A stretch of 64,000 nucleotides of DNA from Brachycybe producta (GCA_036925085.1 JAUPFP010000004.1:2990001-3054000), one strand, 5' to 3'; shown: positions 1 to 12,777, counted from the first letter of the stretch. Notes: generated by a model from the letters alone, not told the origin. Program-made: numbers and translations.

Positions 1-185
1 CAATGTGTAAAAAAGTGTATGCTACTTGTACATTGAAGCGTAAAGTGTGCAAATTTGCCACTGGTGTGTGCCAATCCTCTTCTTCCCCACAATGTGTGTT
101 ACTTGTCACATTATTTCACAATAAATCGTTTGAACAGAGTTAAAAACATAAGAAAAACAAGGATATCGAGTAGGCCTACATACTT

Positions 186-256
186 CTTACTCTCTGTGCA
201 AAGGTTTCCAGGTGAAAATATGTGACAAGTGAGCATACTGTGTGTAACCGGTCTTA
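186..256. repeat. Short palindromic repeat, copy 1
   Basis: This stretch (GTGAAAATATGTGACAAGTG core, ending AACCGGT) is the reverse complement of a repeat at 34615-34685. Both are weak inverted repeats and look like short foldback elements. Confidence 0.6.
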
Positions 257-349
257 TTTTGTGCGTCTGTTACTGTGGTGAGCCACTGGTGTCATGTTGT
301 GTGTTTGACACTTAGTGTTTCACTGTGTGATACTTTATGAGCCGAAGTG

Positions 350-1290
350 GGGGCAAACTTGCGTGCGTATGTCACTCTGGGCCACTTGCGTGCATTTTGA
401 AAATACAACTACGACTCGCCCGCCGCTAGGCTGTAGGCCACTTACATCAGTTGGTGTACAAGTTGCGTGCGTGTGTCACTCTGTGCCACTTGCGTGCGTG
501 TGTGTCACTCTGTGCCACTTGCGTGCGTGTGTGTCACTCTGTGCCACTTGCGTGCGTGTGTCACTCTGTGCCACTTGCGTGCGTGTGTCACTCTGTGCCA
601 CTTGCGTGCGTGTGTCACTCTGTGCCACTTGCGTGCATGTGTCACACGGGACCACTTGCGTGCGTATGTCACACGGGACCACTTGCGTGCGTATGTCACT
701 CTGGGTCACTTGCGTGCATTTTGCAAATACAACCACGGCTCGCCGCTAGGCTTTAGGCCACTTACACCAGTTGGTGTACAAGTTGCGTGCGTGTGTCACT
801 GTGGGCCACTTGCGGGCATGCGTGTCACTCTGTGCCACTTACGTGCGTGTGTGTCTCTCTGTGCCACTTGCGTGCGTGTGTGTCACTCTGTGCCACTTGC
901 GTGCGTGTGTCACACGGTGCCACTTGCGTGCGTGTGTCACACGGTGCCACTTGCGTGCGTGTGTCACACGGTGCCACTTGCGCGCGTGTGCCACATGGGG
1001 CCACTTACGAGCATGTGTGTCACTCTGTGCCACTTGCGTGCATGTGTCACTCTGTACCACTTGCATGCGTGTGTCACACGGTGCCACTTGCGTGCGTGTG
1101 TCACATGGGGCCACTTACGTCCATGTGTGTCACTCTGTGCCACTTGCGCGCGCGCGTGTACCTCTGTGTCACCTGGGTGTGTCGGCCACTTTATGCCACT
1201 TGCGTGCGTCGACCACTCTGTGCTATTTGCATGTGTTGCAAATTACTACCACGGCCCACCCGCCAATAGGCTTTAGGCCACTCATGCCCG
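350..1290. repeat. Nested minisatellite, about 27-bp unit, with repeated linkers
   Basis: The core unit (about 27 bp: CACTTGCGTGCGTGTGTCAC plus CTCTGTGC or CACGGTGC) is tandemly repeated in blocks at about 467-712 and 787-1235. Some units have an extra GT. Between blocks lies a linker of about 75 bp (GCTAGGCTGTAGGCCACTTA and GTTGGTGTACAAG), seen at about 393-466, 713-786 and, partly, 1236-1285, so the array has a higher-order structure. All three frames on both strands stay open over long stretches only because the unit is a multiple of three. Confidence 0.95.
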
Positions 1291-1330
1291 AGGTACCTGT
1301 GTACCTTAATATGTGTGTCTGAATTGATCC

Positions 1331-1331
<1 letters not shown>

Positions 1332-1396
<65 letters not shown>
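1332..1396. repeat. (GT)n microsatellite
   Basis: About 32 uninterrupted GT dinucleotides directly follow the minisatellite. Confidence 0.98.
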
Positions 1397-1398
<2 letters not shown>

Positions 1399-1399
1399 T

Positions 1400-3349
1400 G
1401 GCGTGTCTCGGCGAAAAAGCGATTCAGTGACCACCAGAAAGTTGAGGCTCCCTCCGAACGTGTCTTGAGAAACGATTGTACACTTGGGAACTAATTTAAG
1501 AAACTCTGAGATACTAAAGCAAGATAAAATATTTTCAGTTGTCAGCGAAAATTTCCTTCTCTACATTAGTCTTCTAAAGTGTGTTTGCTCACATAGGCCT
1601 ACATTGCATCTTGTAAGCGGTTAAAGTAGATTATATGTTTAACTCGTGAAGTGTGTTATGGACAAAAAAGAAAGGTGCTTGTTTACAAATGACAAGTTTG
1701 ACCATTTTCAAACGCTTACATTTGATTTATATCCAACATGCTAAATGACCCAAATTGCATGTGCTTGGCTCACTTTCCAGGATACGATTCATAAAATCGA
1801 ACATGTTCGTTCAACTACTGTGTACTATATTTACTTCCCTTTCTCAATGTGTGTACACTACGATAATAGTCTTTATCTTTCAGTACAGCAAAATAAAAAA
1901 ATTGCAATTTTATTTTAGAAACTAGAACTTATTTGTCATATGTTCAAAATTGCTTTCCATTTCATTTCAAACTTATAAAAGCAAAAAAATTATACTAATG
2001 TGTAATCTTTTAAGATTTTGATTTGATAAAACAAAAGCATTTAGATAAAATTAGCTTCATATTTACATTCATTAGCTTGCAAATAGCAGCTAAAAGCTCT
2101 TAAAACCTTTTTTTGTGTGTTCAACACTTTTATGACGCGTTTTTTCTAAAAAAAAATGTTAGGAGCATGAAAAGCTGAATTGTAATATTAAACTATCTTA
2201 ATTAGCAATTATGCGCAAATGTTTATAGGATTTTCGTTTAGAAGATTTTTCTCTAAAAGGGTTTTTTTGTTGTTTTTTTTTGCATATAAAGTTTCAAATG
2301 AAGAGGATGAAACTAAAAGAAAAGGACCACTTTTTCGAGTTATTTCTAGCATTTTTTTTTCAAATCTTAGTTTATTCTGTTAGTTTTATTTGTCTAGTTT
2401 GCATATTATGCATACTCCACATCTACATTATAAAGGATTGTGTACTTTATAATACAAAAAAACCAACAACTTTTTCTTGTTGTTGTGGTTCACCAATCCA
2501 TTTACTTTTGCTTGAATTGAGGGGCTCTAGAGACACACAATCACCTAACATATATACTGTATATGTACACATAATATATAGTGACACACACATATACATA
2601 CAGACATACAGAGAGGAAAAAAGGTAGATTAATAGTAATGCAACAAAAAAAATAGAAAAGAGGTAAAAGTAGAAGGTTTTTGTTCTCCATAATAATCCAT
2701 CTAAATAAAGAGTTTCACAGAAAGGGACATGCGCATGAATATATGAGGCTTGCAACATTTGAACAACAATAACAACAACAACAAAAAAAGAGATTCTACA
2801 AAAAAGCCATATTAATGTCACACTGTGAACTTGTCATATAGACATACACACACACATAGATAAAAGCATACATACACATTATACACATTTGAGAGTTCTA
2901 TGATATTTATTTTATTATTATATTGGTCTAAAAAAAATTTTATTTAAAAAAAAGTAAGATAAAATATTTCGAAATGATGGAAGCCATCTAAAAGATTATA
3001 TTTCACAACCCTTAAACATACCATTAAATATACACATATTATACAAATGATACACATTTGAAAATTCTATAATACAAAAGCAAAATCAAATATTTAGAAA
3101 TGATAGAAGCCAGCTAAAAGATCTCACACGCCTCTTAAAATAATGTCAAAAATGGAAAATATATAAAAATTGATTACTTAATCAAAATTCTCACCCATTG
3201 TACAACATTAAACAACAGTTTATTTTTTTAATTATGAGTACAGAAATTTTTTTTTAATATTTGGAAAGGTTTCATAACACCTGAAAACATATGCTGCTTA
3301 CTACACCCTTTTGTCACCACAAGATTACCTGTTGAAATATGTTAACTTA
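1400..3349. other. Intergenic, AT-rich, no gene seen
   Basis: Apart from the local duplication I see only AT-rich DNA with homopolymers. Short open frames have no protein-like features. Confidence 0.6.
2871..3147. repeat. Local direct duplication, two diverged copies
   Basis: About 2871-3024 and 3030-3147 share the series ATACACATTTGARARTTCTA, then AAATATTTMGAAATGAT, then GAAGCCAKCTAAAAGAT. Confidence 0.7.
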
Positions 3350-3715
3350 TGTAAGATGTTTTATGAACAACTAGTTTTTATACTTTTGTGGTTTATTCTG
3401 CATTTCAGGATCAACAATAAGAAGAAATTTAAAATGTGTTAAAAACTAGAACGGTAGCTGGTTGAATCCCTTAATAATATTTTCACGTTGATATCTTTCA
3501 AAACAAGCTATTTTATAAACAAAAATTCAAAAAATATCGCATGATTTTAAAGTTGTCATAAAAAAATTAATTTAAATGATAAACATGAAAATACTTTGAT
3601 GTGATTAAACTACACTTCTAGTTTCTAAAACACTTAAGTTTCTCTTAATTTTGTTCGTGAAAAATTGAATAACCAGAGTGCGAGGAGCATTTACATTTTA
3701 GAACAGCCTTTTAAT
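3350..3715. mobile_element. Palindromic element family 1, copy A
   Basis: The left arm has TTTATGAACAACTAG, TATTCTGCATTTCAGGA, then GTTGATATCTTTCAAAACAA; the right arm returns CTTCTAGTTTCTAAAACACT and AATAACCAGAG in inverted order. It is about 365 bp with imperfect arms of about 150 bp. Confidence 0.85.
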
Positions 3716-5164
3716 GTAAAATTTGAAACAAATAGCCAAAAGGTTAAAAAAAAACTGGTTGCTCACAACCCTATTAGTAATTATAAATTCATTTTTGACA
3801 ATTTTCAAGTAACTAAAACGGCATAAGCAATTGAATTTTGCCTAATTATTGTCCTAAAAGACACAATAGTAATGCAACTTAATTCCTTTTCTATTTGTTT
3901 GCTCCATTCTCGATTATACCAATGGCTTCAAAAAGTGGCATATTTCCAAGAAAAATTTCATATGAAAAATGTTTATAAAATTAGTTCAGCCTAAAACTCA
4001 GACAGACATTAAATTATTTGTAGGAAGACTTGCAATAATGGCAGTCATTTTCACAAATAAACGAGACATTTTTATTAGAAAAAAAAACCCACAGTAAACT
4101 AAACTAGAAAAAATATAAATATAGCCATAAAAACTTTGAGAGTAGAAATGTTCACCGAAATAGTAAAAAAAAATCCTTAGATTCAAAAGACGACAGAATA
4201 ATGTTACTCAACTTTCTGAGGTGTGTTTTATTATCAAGAATATTGTCAAATTTCATTTTTGCAGAAACAGAATGTCAAGAATGGCAAACTTGAATGACTG
4301 TAATATATTATGAAAAATACGACCAAAAAAAAATAATAGGCACTTGAATCACACCTCTAAAATTCTAATAAATTGTAATCTAGACATTTTGCCATATTAC
4401 TGAACATTCCTTCTGTGTTTATAAACTAATAAATTTCCACTTTGTGACTTGAATTAATTTTTTTTTTGGTAGATTGAATTTTAACTGACAAAAGAAAAAT
4501 GGGTTTTCATTTTCAACAGCTGTGCAAAAAATAATTAGTTAAATCATTTTTAATCACCTGATACTTCATTTATATCTAACTTATTATAAACATTTAATTA
4601 ACTTTTCGCTTTTTTTAACCATATTTATTTCTAGCAATTGTCATTTTTTCTTCTTGCAGATAATTGTCTTTATTGTACACAATTGCTTTTAATAGTAATT
4701 GGAAAAACATGTATTAAATAGGCTTAAACAAAGAGTCATAGAAATAAAAACAAAGTAAATGCTTTTACTGCTGAATATCAAGAAAATGCAGCAAACCATA
4801 TAGGAATAAAAATAAAAATGTTTAGCAAAATCAAAACCTTAAAAGTTAAAGTAAAAACTTTTACTTTTAAGTACAGAAGTAATTGCTTTTAGTACGTAGT
4901 AAATGTATTTATGGTATGATACTATTTTAGAAAATATTTAAGGTAACTATTTGGCTACCTTTAGAGTTCATTCATTTTGATATTAAACCTCTATGGATCG
5001 TTTTGTGGTATTTGGTTACATGTATGAAAGTTACAACAAATAATTATGCACGTTTAGTCATAGAAAAAAAAACATAATTACTTGTCGCCAACAAGACCAA
5101 CCTGACGATTGTCTTTTTCTATGTACACAATCTTTGTTAATTATAGCACTTTCATTGTCCCCTC

Positions 5165-5585
5165 AGGCTAACATTTACTTTAATGAGCCTATTGCACTCA
5201 ATGTGATAATCCTAGCATACACACTACACAGTAAAAAGTCAATGCTATTGTTATTCATACCATTTGAAGCATTCACTTTTACTTCATGTTATTCAAGCAT
5301 TTGATTTTACTTTTACTTTAAAGAATCTGTTAACATTTTATTCATACAACCCATTGCCTGTTTCTAAATCTGACATTGTTCTTAATTATTACAATTTCAT
5401 TGCACTCAATTTAGCATTTATTTTAATAAGCCTATTGCACTCAGTGTGATAATCTTAGCATGTGCTACACAGTAAAAGCAAATTGTTATTCAAATGATTT
5501 GAAGCATTGACTTTTACTTCATGTTACTAAGCAATTCATTTTACTTTCAAGAATCTGGTTAATTTTATTGATACAACCCAATGGC
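5165..5585. repeat. Local direct duplication of about 190 bp
   Basis: Copies at about 5165-5360 and 5408-5585 share AAGCCTATTGCACTCARTGT, TTTGAAGCATTSACTTTTAC and TTCATGTTA, and GATACAACCCA or a close variant. The offset is about 240 bp. Confidence 0.8.
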
Positions 5586-5695
5586 AGTCAAGAAACTGTT
5601 TCATATACATTATATAAAAAATGTAGGTCTAGCCTCTCTAAAGTAAAAAATCATGAGAAAAATGTTAAAAAAAAGAAGAAAAAGAGCAAAGAAAC

Positions 5696-5724
5696 AGAAA
5701 GAAAGAAAGAAAGAAAGAAAAAAA
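5696..5724. repeat. (GAAA)n microsatellite
   Basis: About six GAAA units followed by a short poly-A. Confidence 0.9.
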
Positions 5725-6593
5725 CCTATTGGTAATGTGCCAGAATGAACAGATATTTTATGAGACTGTACTTCAGAGTGACAGCCTATTTCCAGAATAA
5801 AACTAAAATATAATCACTGCTTTTCTTTTTTTTATATATATATTTCTAGTCAGATATGCTGGTAAAATGCATCATGGTTAAAAAAAAAAATGTACACACA
5901 AGACATAAAAGTTTTTGATCAAATTTAGTTCATAACTTTTTGAGCTTCACATACACACATCATACAAACATCAATCATTTAAGATTCTTCACACTCTTTT
6001 TCTGATCTTTCTTGTTATTCTGTAATCCTATGCAATGTTCTAAAGCCATTTCAAATATATATAAAGTTGCCTGTTTCGAAATTCTAGTACATAGTTCAAT
6101 CTTCTAAAAAGGTTTATTTAGGTACAGTAGTAGGTGTAGCTTGACCATCATTGACTGACAAGGTGACTGTGATAAGATAAAACATTCAAAACAGATGTTC
6201 CAATCACACAAAAAAAGTGATGCTATAGTAACAATAATGCCTCCACACCAAAATAAGGTTGTAAATGTTTTATAACTTTTGTTTCATTCCTACAAATAAA
6301 TGCCTATATGTAAAAAAAACACAAAAGATTACAGTTTTAAAATAAAAGTATAGCAAATCAATATGCTGTTACAGTTTTATGATTGTCATTTTACCCTCTT
6401 CTTAAACTGCTTCTTTTTTTTTCTCCTATAGTAGACCATAAATAATTGGACACAATCATACTATATAGTAATACTAGAAGATACATGTAATAATGTGGAT
6501 TGATAATCCACATCTATCATTTACCTTCTAATTGCAACCTTTCTTTTTTTTTATTTATTTATAAACTTATCCATTGACGTAGGCTTCTATATA

Positions 6594-7134
6594 CAGGGTT
6601 ATTCAAAAAGAAGGAGCATATTTCAACCATTTATTTCTTCCAAACTACACAAGATAGAAATATAATTCCAATGTTCCTAGACAGAGAAAAGTTCAATTTT
6701 TTAAGCACTCAATACGAGCACCATGTGTTACATGACAAATATCAAAACGGTGGCTCATTTCTAGCCACACACGAATCAGCTGGTCTCTAGTTATCGAATT
6801 CACAGCTTCAACAATTCGATGTCGCAGATCTTGAAGAGTGTCAGGCATAGGGGAGGACAAAAACACGGTCTTTTACATAACCCCACAGATAAAAATCACA
6901 GGGAGTAAGGTCTGGTGACCTGGGAGGCCACCAGCGAAGAAGTTGATCTTCTGCTCGCCGCCATTTTTCTACAGACAAGCAACAGTGCCACTGCAGCCTT
7001 GACTGGTACTTCCACCCAGACTGTTCAAATTTTGAACTTTTCTCTGTCCAGGAACGTTGAAATTATATTTCTATCTTTTGTAGTTTGGAAGAAATAAATG
7101 GTTGACATATGCTCCTTCTTTTTGAATAATGCTG
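6594..7134 (-). mobile_element. Tc1/mariner-superfamily deletion derivative with about 100-bp TIRs
   Basis: Terminal inverted repeats start CAGGGTTATTCAAAAAGAAG and run about 100 bp, with TA on each side (6592-6593 and 7135-7136). Between them is the 3' part of a transposase on the minus strand (about 6693-6960): WPPRSPDLTPCDFYLWGYVK, then DTLQDLRHRIVEAVN and HRFDICHVTHGARIE to a stop at 6693. The second half of the DDE domain is present with one frame disturbance near VFV; the N-terminal DNA-binding part and first catalytic Asp are deleted. It is therefore non-autonomous. Confidence 0.9.
6693..6960 (-). pseudogene. Transposase C-terminal fragment (IS630-Tc1-mariner type)
   Basis: The reading RSPDLTPCDFYLWGYVKDRV is the hallmark of this transposase group. 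A frameshift after about residue 30 separates it from PMPDTLQDLRHRIV and VTHGARIECLKN. The fragment cannot encode an active enzyme. Confidence 0.88.
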
Positions 7135-7803
7135 TATATTTATAAAAATAATGTATGACCTATGTTCTAATATAATACGTTAATATTATTTATATAAATG
7201 TTTACCAACCCACATTCTTGTAATAAAGACATGATAATAAAGATGCTACTGAACTCTATTATTCTACAGAATAGACTAAAATTATAATAAAAGAAATTGA
7301 AAATGAAAAAGCCCTCCAAAACAACTAGAATGAATGCTCTCAAACGCCACATTTAGTAACATTTTTTTCTAAGGATTTATGTCTTTTTGTAGAATTTTCT
7401 TCTTGTTTTTATTGCAAAAAATTATTCCTTTGAGAAATAAACTAAGACTAAGCTAAGTGTATTCTTAGAAATGATGATGATGATCATCATCATCTGTTGG
7501 CCACATGTTACCTTTTAGTATTACCAACTCTTTTCCTTATTATCCAAAACATACATACAATGTACAATATTAGAAAATGGAAATTTTTTTTGCTATTTTT
7601 TTAGATAAAAAAAATATTTCTTTCTAGAATAAAATTGCCTACAGTTATTTTCTCAAATCCTATTTCCTTCATGTATAAGGTGTATTACACTCAAAATTCA
7701 AAGTATAGGATGTAATTTTAGAAACCACAGAAATAGTTTTTTTTTTTTCAAATTTTATTCGATGTATTTCACGAATAAACAGTTAAAAATAAATCTCATT
7801 TAA

Positions 7804-8659
7804 GGCCCTGTTTCCATTTGACAAAAAAAAAATATTAAGCTGCGAAAATTTTAACGGAAGAAAAATGGCAGTTCACTGTAGTCAAATTTGGTAATGCATC
7901 TACATTATTTGGATAACATAATGCCATTATTAAGAGAAAAGAAATTCGATATAAGAGCACAAACATGGCCCACCTATTCACTATAATGATTTGTTTTATT
8001 ATGTTAGGTCAATTGAAGTGAGAAAGCCTCTATCGTTCTACCACATTAATTAAAGCATAAAATGCTGTTTCTCACCAATGTTTATATTCAAATTGTATCA
8101 TTTAAACAGAAAGCTATAGTTAGATCCAACTTGTATCTAATTAAAATGAATTTACCACGCATTACATGAAATGATGAATAATTGAAGAAAATGCTACTTA
8201 AATAGAAACTCATCGAAACCAAAAAGAAACCTAAAAAACAAACAACGAGATTTAGGGGGCGCCAAATTTTTGAATTTATACCAGGTTTGTTTGATTTAAA
8301 TCTAAATCACTGAAAAAATCATGATTTAAATACTTACAGTAAACAACATATAGGATTTTTTTTATTTAAAAAAAATGGGACGAGTTGAGTGCTCCTAAGG
8401 CATATTTAGAGCATTTAAATATTTTTCAACTTTTGACCATTTTTTGAAGAAAAGAAAAAAACCAAAAGACTTCGTTTTTGACCCATTTTTTCGAATATTA
8501 AAAATTCTTGAATTCTGTGGCCAGTTAAGCGTTCCTGAGAAAAATCACAAATAATTAATCATTCCAAACGTAGGCTACTTTTAGAATGATTATTTCTGTG
8601 TTGTTTTTTCAGTTTAAAACACATTTTCAACTTATTTTATGTCAAGTGAAAACAGGGCC
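7804..8659. mobile_element. TIR element with TTAA flanks, about 856 bp, non-coding
   Basis: The left end GGCCCTGTTTCCATTTGACA and the right end TGTCAAGTGAAAACAGGGCC are inverted repeats of about 22 bp with a few mismatches, flanked by TTAA on both sides (7800-7803 and 8660-8663). No open frame of note lies inside. TTAA duplication is typical of piggyBac, but the ends do not start CCC, so the superfamily is open. Confidence 0.85.
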
Positions 8660-8663
8660 TTAA

Positions 8664-9814
8664 AAAGAGCTACAGAATGAAATTTTATGCAAAATGGTAT
8701 GAATTGTCGAATAAATAAGATTTCTCCACGAATGGATTCCTGAAATTGTTTTCTTTTTACTTTTTATTTGTACAGAATTTCTTATTGAAAAAAAAACCAT
8801 AATGATATTCAACTTATTTGTCTTTCTCTTCCTTTTTAACATTCATAGAAATTTTCTTAACTGTTTACTCAACATTAACTTAAATTAATCATGAATTCGT
8901 GAATAATAATCTAAGTTGCTAATCATGTTTCTTCCGTAGCAACACAGTTTAATTTAAATTATTCTTTGAATACAAACAATTTTCTTATACGAGTAGAACT
9001 TGTTATGTAAGGAGAAAGACAATCAACTTTAGGACTTTGAAAGATAAAACTTTCATGAATAATATATATCCTACTCATTATTGTAATATCCTTACACATC
9101 ACACTATAAAGTTGCTTCAATTATACCAGTTATTGCTGTACCACTTAATAAGTGTTCACATTATTTGACGTCATCCAATTCCTACCATGGAAACCAAATA
9201 AAAGAATAAAGTTTAAAACCCATGACAATTACTTAACACCATATAAAAGCCAACGAAGACAATTTTTTTTGTTTATTCGAAGAAGAAGAAAAAAATGTAA
9301 TCATGAATAAAGCAAAAACCAAACAACTACTTTTTTTTAAATAAAAATCTACAGGTCAAATGTCATTTGAAACTGAATTTAATGTAGTTATTGACCTTTA
9401 TATGGCATCCTGTCAAAAATAGTACATATAGTAGGATTACTTGTAACTGTTAAAAGTTGGATTTTGTAAATATTGATTTTTTGTATCCCTTTGTGTAAAA
9501 GGTTACATTGGGCCCTGAAAGAATTTATTGTTATGTCCATACAGATTAGGCTTATCCCTTTTGTTAGTTGTCATTTCAGGGTTTCCTTTTTATAGAACTT
9601 CAGTTAATGTAGGCTGGTATATTCTTGTTACTACCGTTGTAACATACTAAAATATGATGCACCAGAAACTCTGAAAACAAACTAATGAAATTTTTGCTAA
9701 AAATCATTTTTTAAACATAAGTTGTAAAATAAAATAATTCTTGAAATTGTAATATGAAACACGCGAAGAAGAAAAAAAATAATAGACGTGATATGAGTTA
9801 AGATCGATTATGAA
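8664..9814. other. Intergenic, no gene seen
   Basis: AT-rich DNA; I recognise neither coding sequence nor repeats. Confidence 0.55.
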
Positions 9815-10615
9815 AAGCTAATTATAGAATTTTCTGGTTATTCTGTATTTTTGAAGCAAAATTAAGAGAAACTGGAAAGAGTTTTAGAAACTAGAACGAT
9901 AACTCAATCACTTATAGGTCTTGATAGAGCTCAATTGAAACGCTCAGAAATGAAGGTTTTTTTAAAAAGTTGTTTCTTCCGAAAACTGTACTTTTAGAAT
10001 GGAAAAGTCGAGTACTCCGAATTAATATTTTTAACATTATATCTGAGTTACTCAGAAATTAAAACCTCAGCAACAAAATAGAGAATCTAGGGAAATGGAA
10101 ACACTGCAAAGGTTCAAACTTCAAAGTGGCCATATGTAGACAGCGCCAAGAGTTTTCATCATACCACTTGTTTAGGCAGGATTTTGTGAAATTTCTTTTT
10201 TTTTTGGGGGGGGGGGGAATTGGAATTTTAATTAATTTGAATTAATACTCTGCAAGCAGCTCAAATGGCCTATGACAGATGGACAACAAAGTCCAAAAAC
10301 AGCATGAAAATTGAGAGTTCTTTTCATTCAGCTCTTGCAAGACCTCAAGAGTAATTCCATACTGTTATTTTTGAAAATAAAAACTGTTTATAGACAAAAA
10401 TAAAACAAAATATCGCCTGGTTAAAATTGATTTATTTTCAAACTCAAATAAAAAGTTTATTTTGAAAAATATCAACATGAAAATACCCTTAAGTAATTGA
10501 ACTACCCTTCCAGTTTCTAAAAAAACAAAACACATTCAACTTTCTTGTCATTTTTATGAGTGGAAAACAGAATAATCAGACTCCGTGAGGCGATTGCACT
10601 TTAAAACCACCTCAA
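9815..10615. mobile_element. Palindromic element family 1, copy B, split by about 400 bp
   Basis: The left arm lies at about 9815-9960 (TCTGGTTATTCTGT, AATTAAGAGAAACTGGAAAG) and the right arm at about 10365-10615 (ATAGACAAAAATAAAAC to GCACTTTAAAACCACCTCAA). The intervening DNA, including a poly-T/poly-G run, is not part of other copies and seems to be an insertion. Confidence 0.75.
10206..10217. repeat. Poly-G run
   Basis: About 12 G after a T-run, inside the insertion that splits copy B. Confidence 0.9.
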
Positions 10616-10770
10616 CTAAAAACAATAGCTTTAATTTTTTTAAAAAAATGAGGCTCACCTTCTTTAAATATTAATAATAAATGAAACACGGTCTTTTGTA
10701 TCGATAGCACATATTATATGGCATTGTGCCTTAAGGAAATGACAGTCACTTATTTCTAGTTTTCCAAAAA

Positions 10771-10823
10771 AACCACCACTACCACCACCACCATCATCAT
10801 CATCATCAGCATCATCAGCAGCA
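10771..10823. repeat. (ACC)/(ATC)/(AGC) trinucleotide tract
   Basis: ACCACC units grade into CATCAT and CAGCAG units. No coding context is seen. Confidence 0.9.
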
Positions 10824-12417
10824 GAAAATTGAATTTGCATAATCTAGATGTTCAAACCGTTTATAATAAGATGATGGATTTATTCACATGGCTTCAGAGA
10901 AAAGCCCTTTTTAATGCAAAACGGTTTGCAAAACCACGCAGACATTTTATTATTAAACTTTCAGCACCTAACTATATACAGTATATAGATCTCTTATGTA
11001 AAAAAGACCCATATAATCGAATTTGAATGAAGAAAAGCAAATTCAGTTTAGGGACTTTCTCTTTTTTAAGCCTAAAGCTTTTGTTATTCTTTAAGAGAAA
11101 AAAAACCCTGTTTTTTTCTCTTTTATAGATTTCTTTATCTGAGCAATTCACAAGCTCAAATGGTTTACATTTTGTGTTGCATTTTTTTTTCCTTCCTACT
11201 TCTTCTTTAACATTTCCATTACTTCACTCTAAAATGTTAATTAAAAAGATAACATTTAATTTTTTTAAAAAAATCTTCATATAAATCAAGATAATATTTC
11301 TTAATTATTATAGCCTAGAGAAATGGAACAAAAAAATATAAGACTTTTTAGAAGAAAAAAACTGATAATTTACAGTTAAATGGTTTACATAATACAGGGT
11401 AAAACAGATAGAAAGAGAGAAAATGAGAAGAAGAAAAAAACTATTTTAAAGAGTTTTATGCAAATGTTGAAACAAGTTGAGTAAAAAATCCTTTTAAAGA
11501 CAATTTTCTCACACATGAAATCTCATCCCTATATTTCTGTTATTGTTTTTTGTTGTTGTTGTCTAGTCTTTAAAGCATATGTGTTCTAATAATATGTATA
11601 CAGTATTCTATATTTAGAATGCATTATTATTGATAACGGTTGAAATGAAACAGAGGAAGAAAAAAAAATGACAAAACAAAAACATTTCTTTCAATCAAGA
11701 CCTGTTTAATTTTAAATAACATCAAACACTACTGTGTATACAAACAAAATATATCGAATCTAAATGATAAATGAATGATTATCAATATAGAACATTGTTT
11801 CATCATTCGGGTTCAACTTCAAAATATTGAGTATGTGTGCAATTATTCAAAACAAGAAGAAAAAAATTATCTTTTCACTTCAAAGTCTTCAAAATTCTAT
11901 TTTTCTTCCACAAGTTTGCACACAATGTAAGACTTTTGCTGTCACAAAAATGATAAATTCTGTAGACTTCTTTTGTCACTTTTGTAAATTTGAAGAGAGA
12001 GAGAAAAAAATATTTTAAGAGGAAATGTCAACTTAAATTCATGCTGCTTTTTCATAATAAATAGGTTCGTTGATAACAATGTTTTTTTTATTTAAAAAAA
12101 ATTCTTGCAATTTTATGGTATAGTGAAAGTGGCCTCCACTTCAAAAATTGAATTGCACTTTTAATGCTAAGTTTAAAATTGTACTGTAGTACGTTTGACT
12201 GAAAATCACACCGTATTTTATTCTATTGTCAATCCTTTGAGTGGACACGTAACATAATGAATGGGTAAAACCAGTTAAGTGATTACAAACTGATAAGAAG
12301 CTTAACATACTTTTAACTAAATTAAACTTAAAGTTTTATTTGTCCAAGCTAAAAGTAAGATGTTTAGATAAAACTAATAACAGAACCAAAAAGAGATCAC
12401 AGATCTAACAAAACTTG
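10824..12417. other. Intergenic, no gene seen
   Basis: AT-rich, with short open frames that lack protein-like composition. Confidence 0.55.
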
Positions 12418-12777
12418 GCTTAAGATTGGTTTTAAAGTGTAAACACCTATAGAAAATTAATTAAAATAAAAAGAAATGACAAAGTGTTTTAAAAACTAGA
12501 CGATCAGCTCAATAGCTTATGGGTATTTTAAGGTTGTTATCTTTTAAAATAAGCTGTTTTATGCGAGTTTGAAGATGACCGAAATTAAAGCAGAAGATGT
12601 TTTTTTTAAAATTTGTCTATAAAAAGTTTATTTTGAAAGATAACAACATGAATTATACTCTGAAGTGATTGAGCAACACTTATAGTTTCTAAAACAATTT
12701 CAATTTTTAATAATCTTGCTTCTGAAAGACAGAATAATTAGTGTGAGAAAACCAGCTGTTCATAAACCATCTTGCAA
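12418..12777. mobile_element. Palindromic element family 1, copy C (both outer ends present)
   Basis: It begins TTAAGATTGGTTTTAAAGTG and ends CAGCTGTTCATAAACCATCT. Inside are GTTTTAAAAACTAGACGATC and its mirror GAGCAACACTTATAGTTTCT. This copy shows that the two outer ends differ. Confidence 0.88.

Larger units (their letters stand above)
3716..6593. other. Intergenic, no gene seen
   Basis: The stretch holds the duplication at 5165-5585 and a (GAAA)n tract at about 5696-5724. Nothing else is recognised. Confidence 0.6.

Noticed and set aside
467-712. Regular direct repeats that might suggest a CRISPR array
   Set aside because: Units are contiguous with no unique spacers, and the sequence is clearly eukaryotic.
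315-1322. Long open frames on both strands across the minisatellite
   Set aside because: They are periodic products of a 27-bp tandem unit, open in several frames at once, with no conserved domain or splice context.
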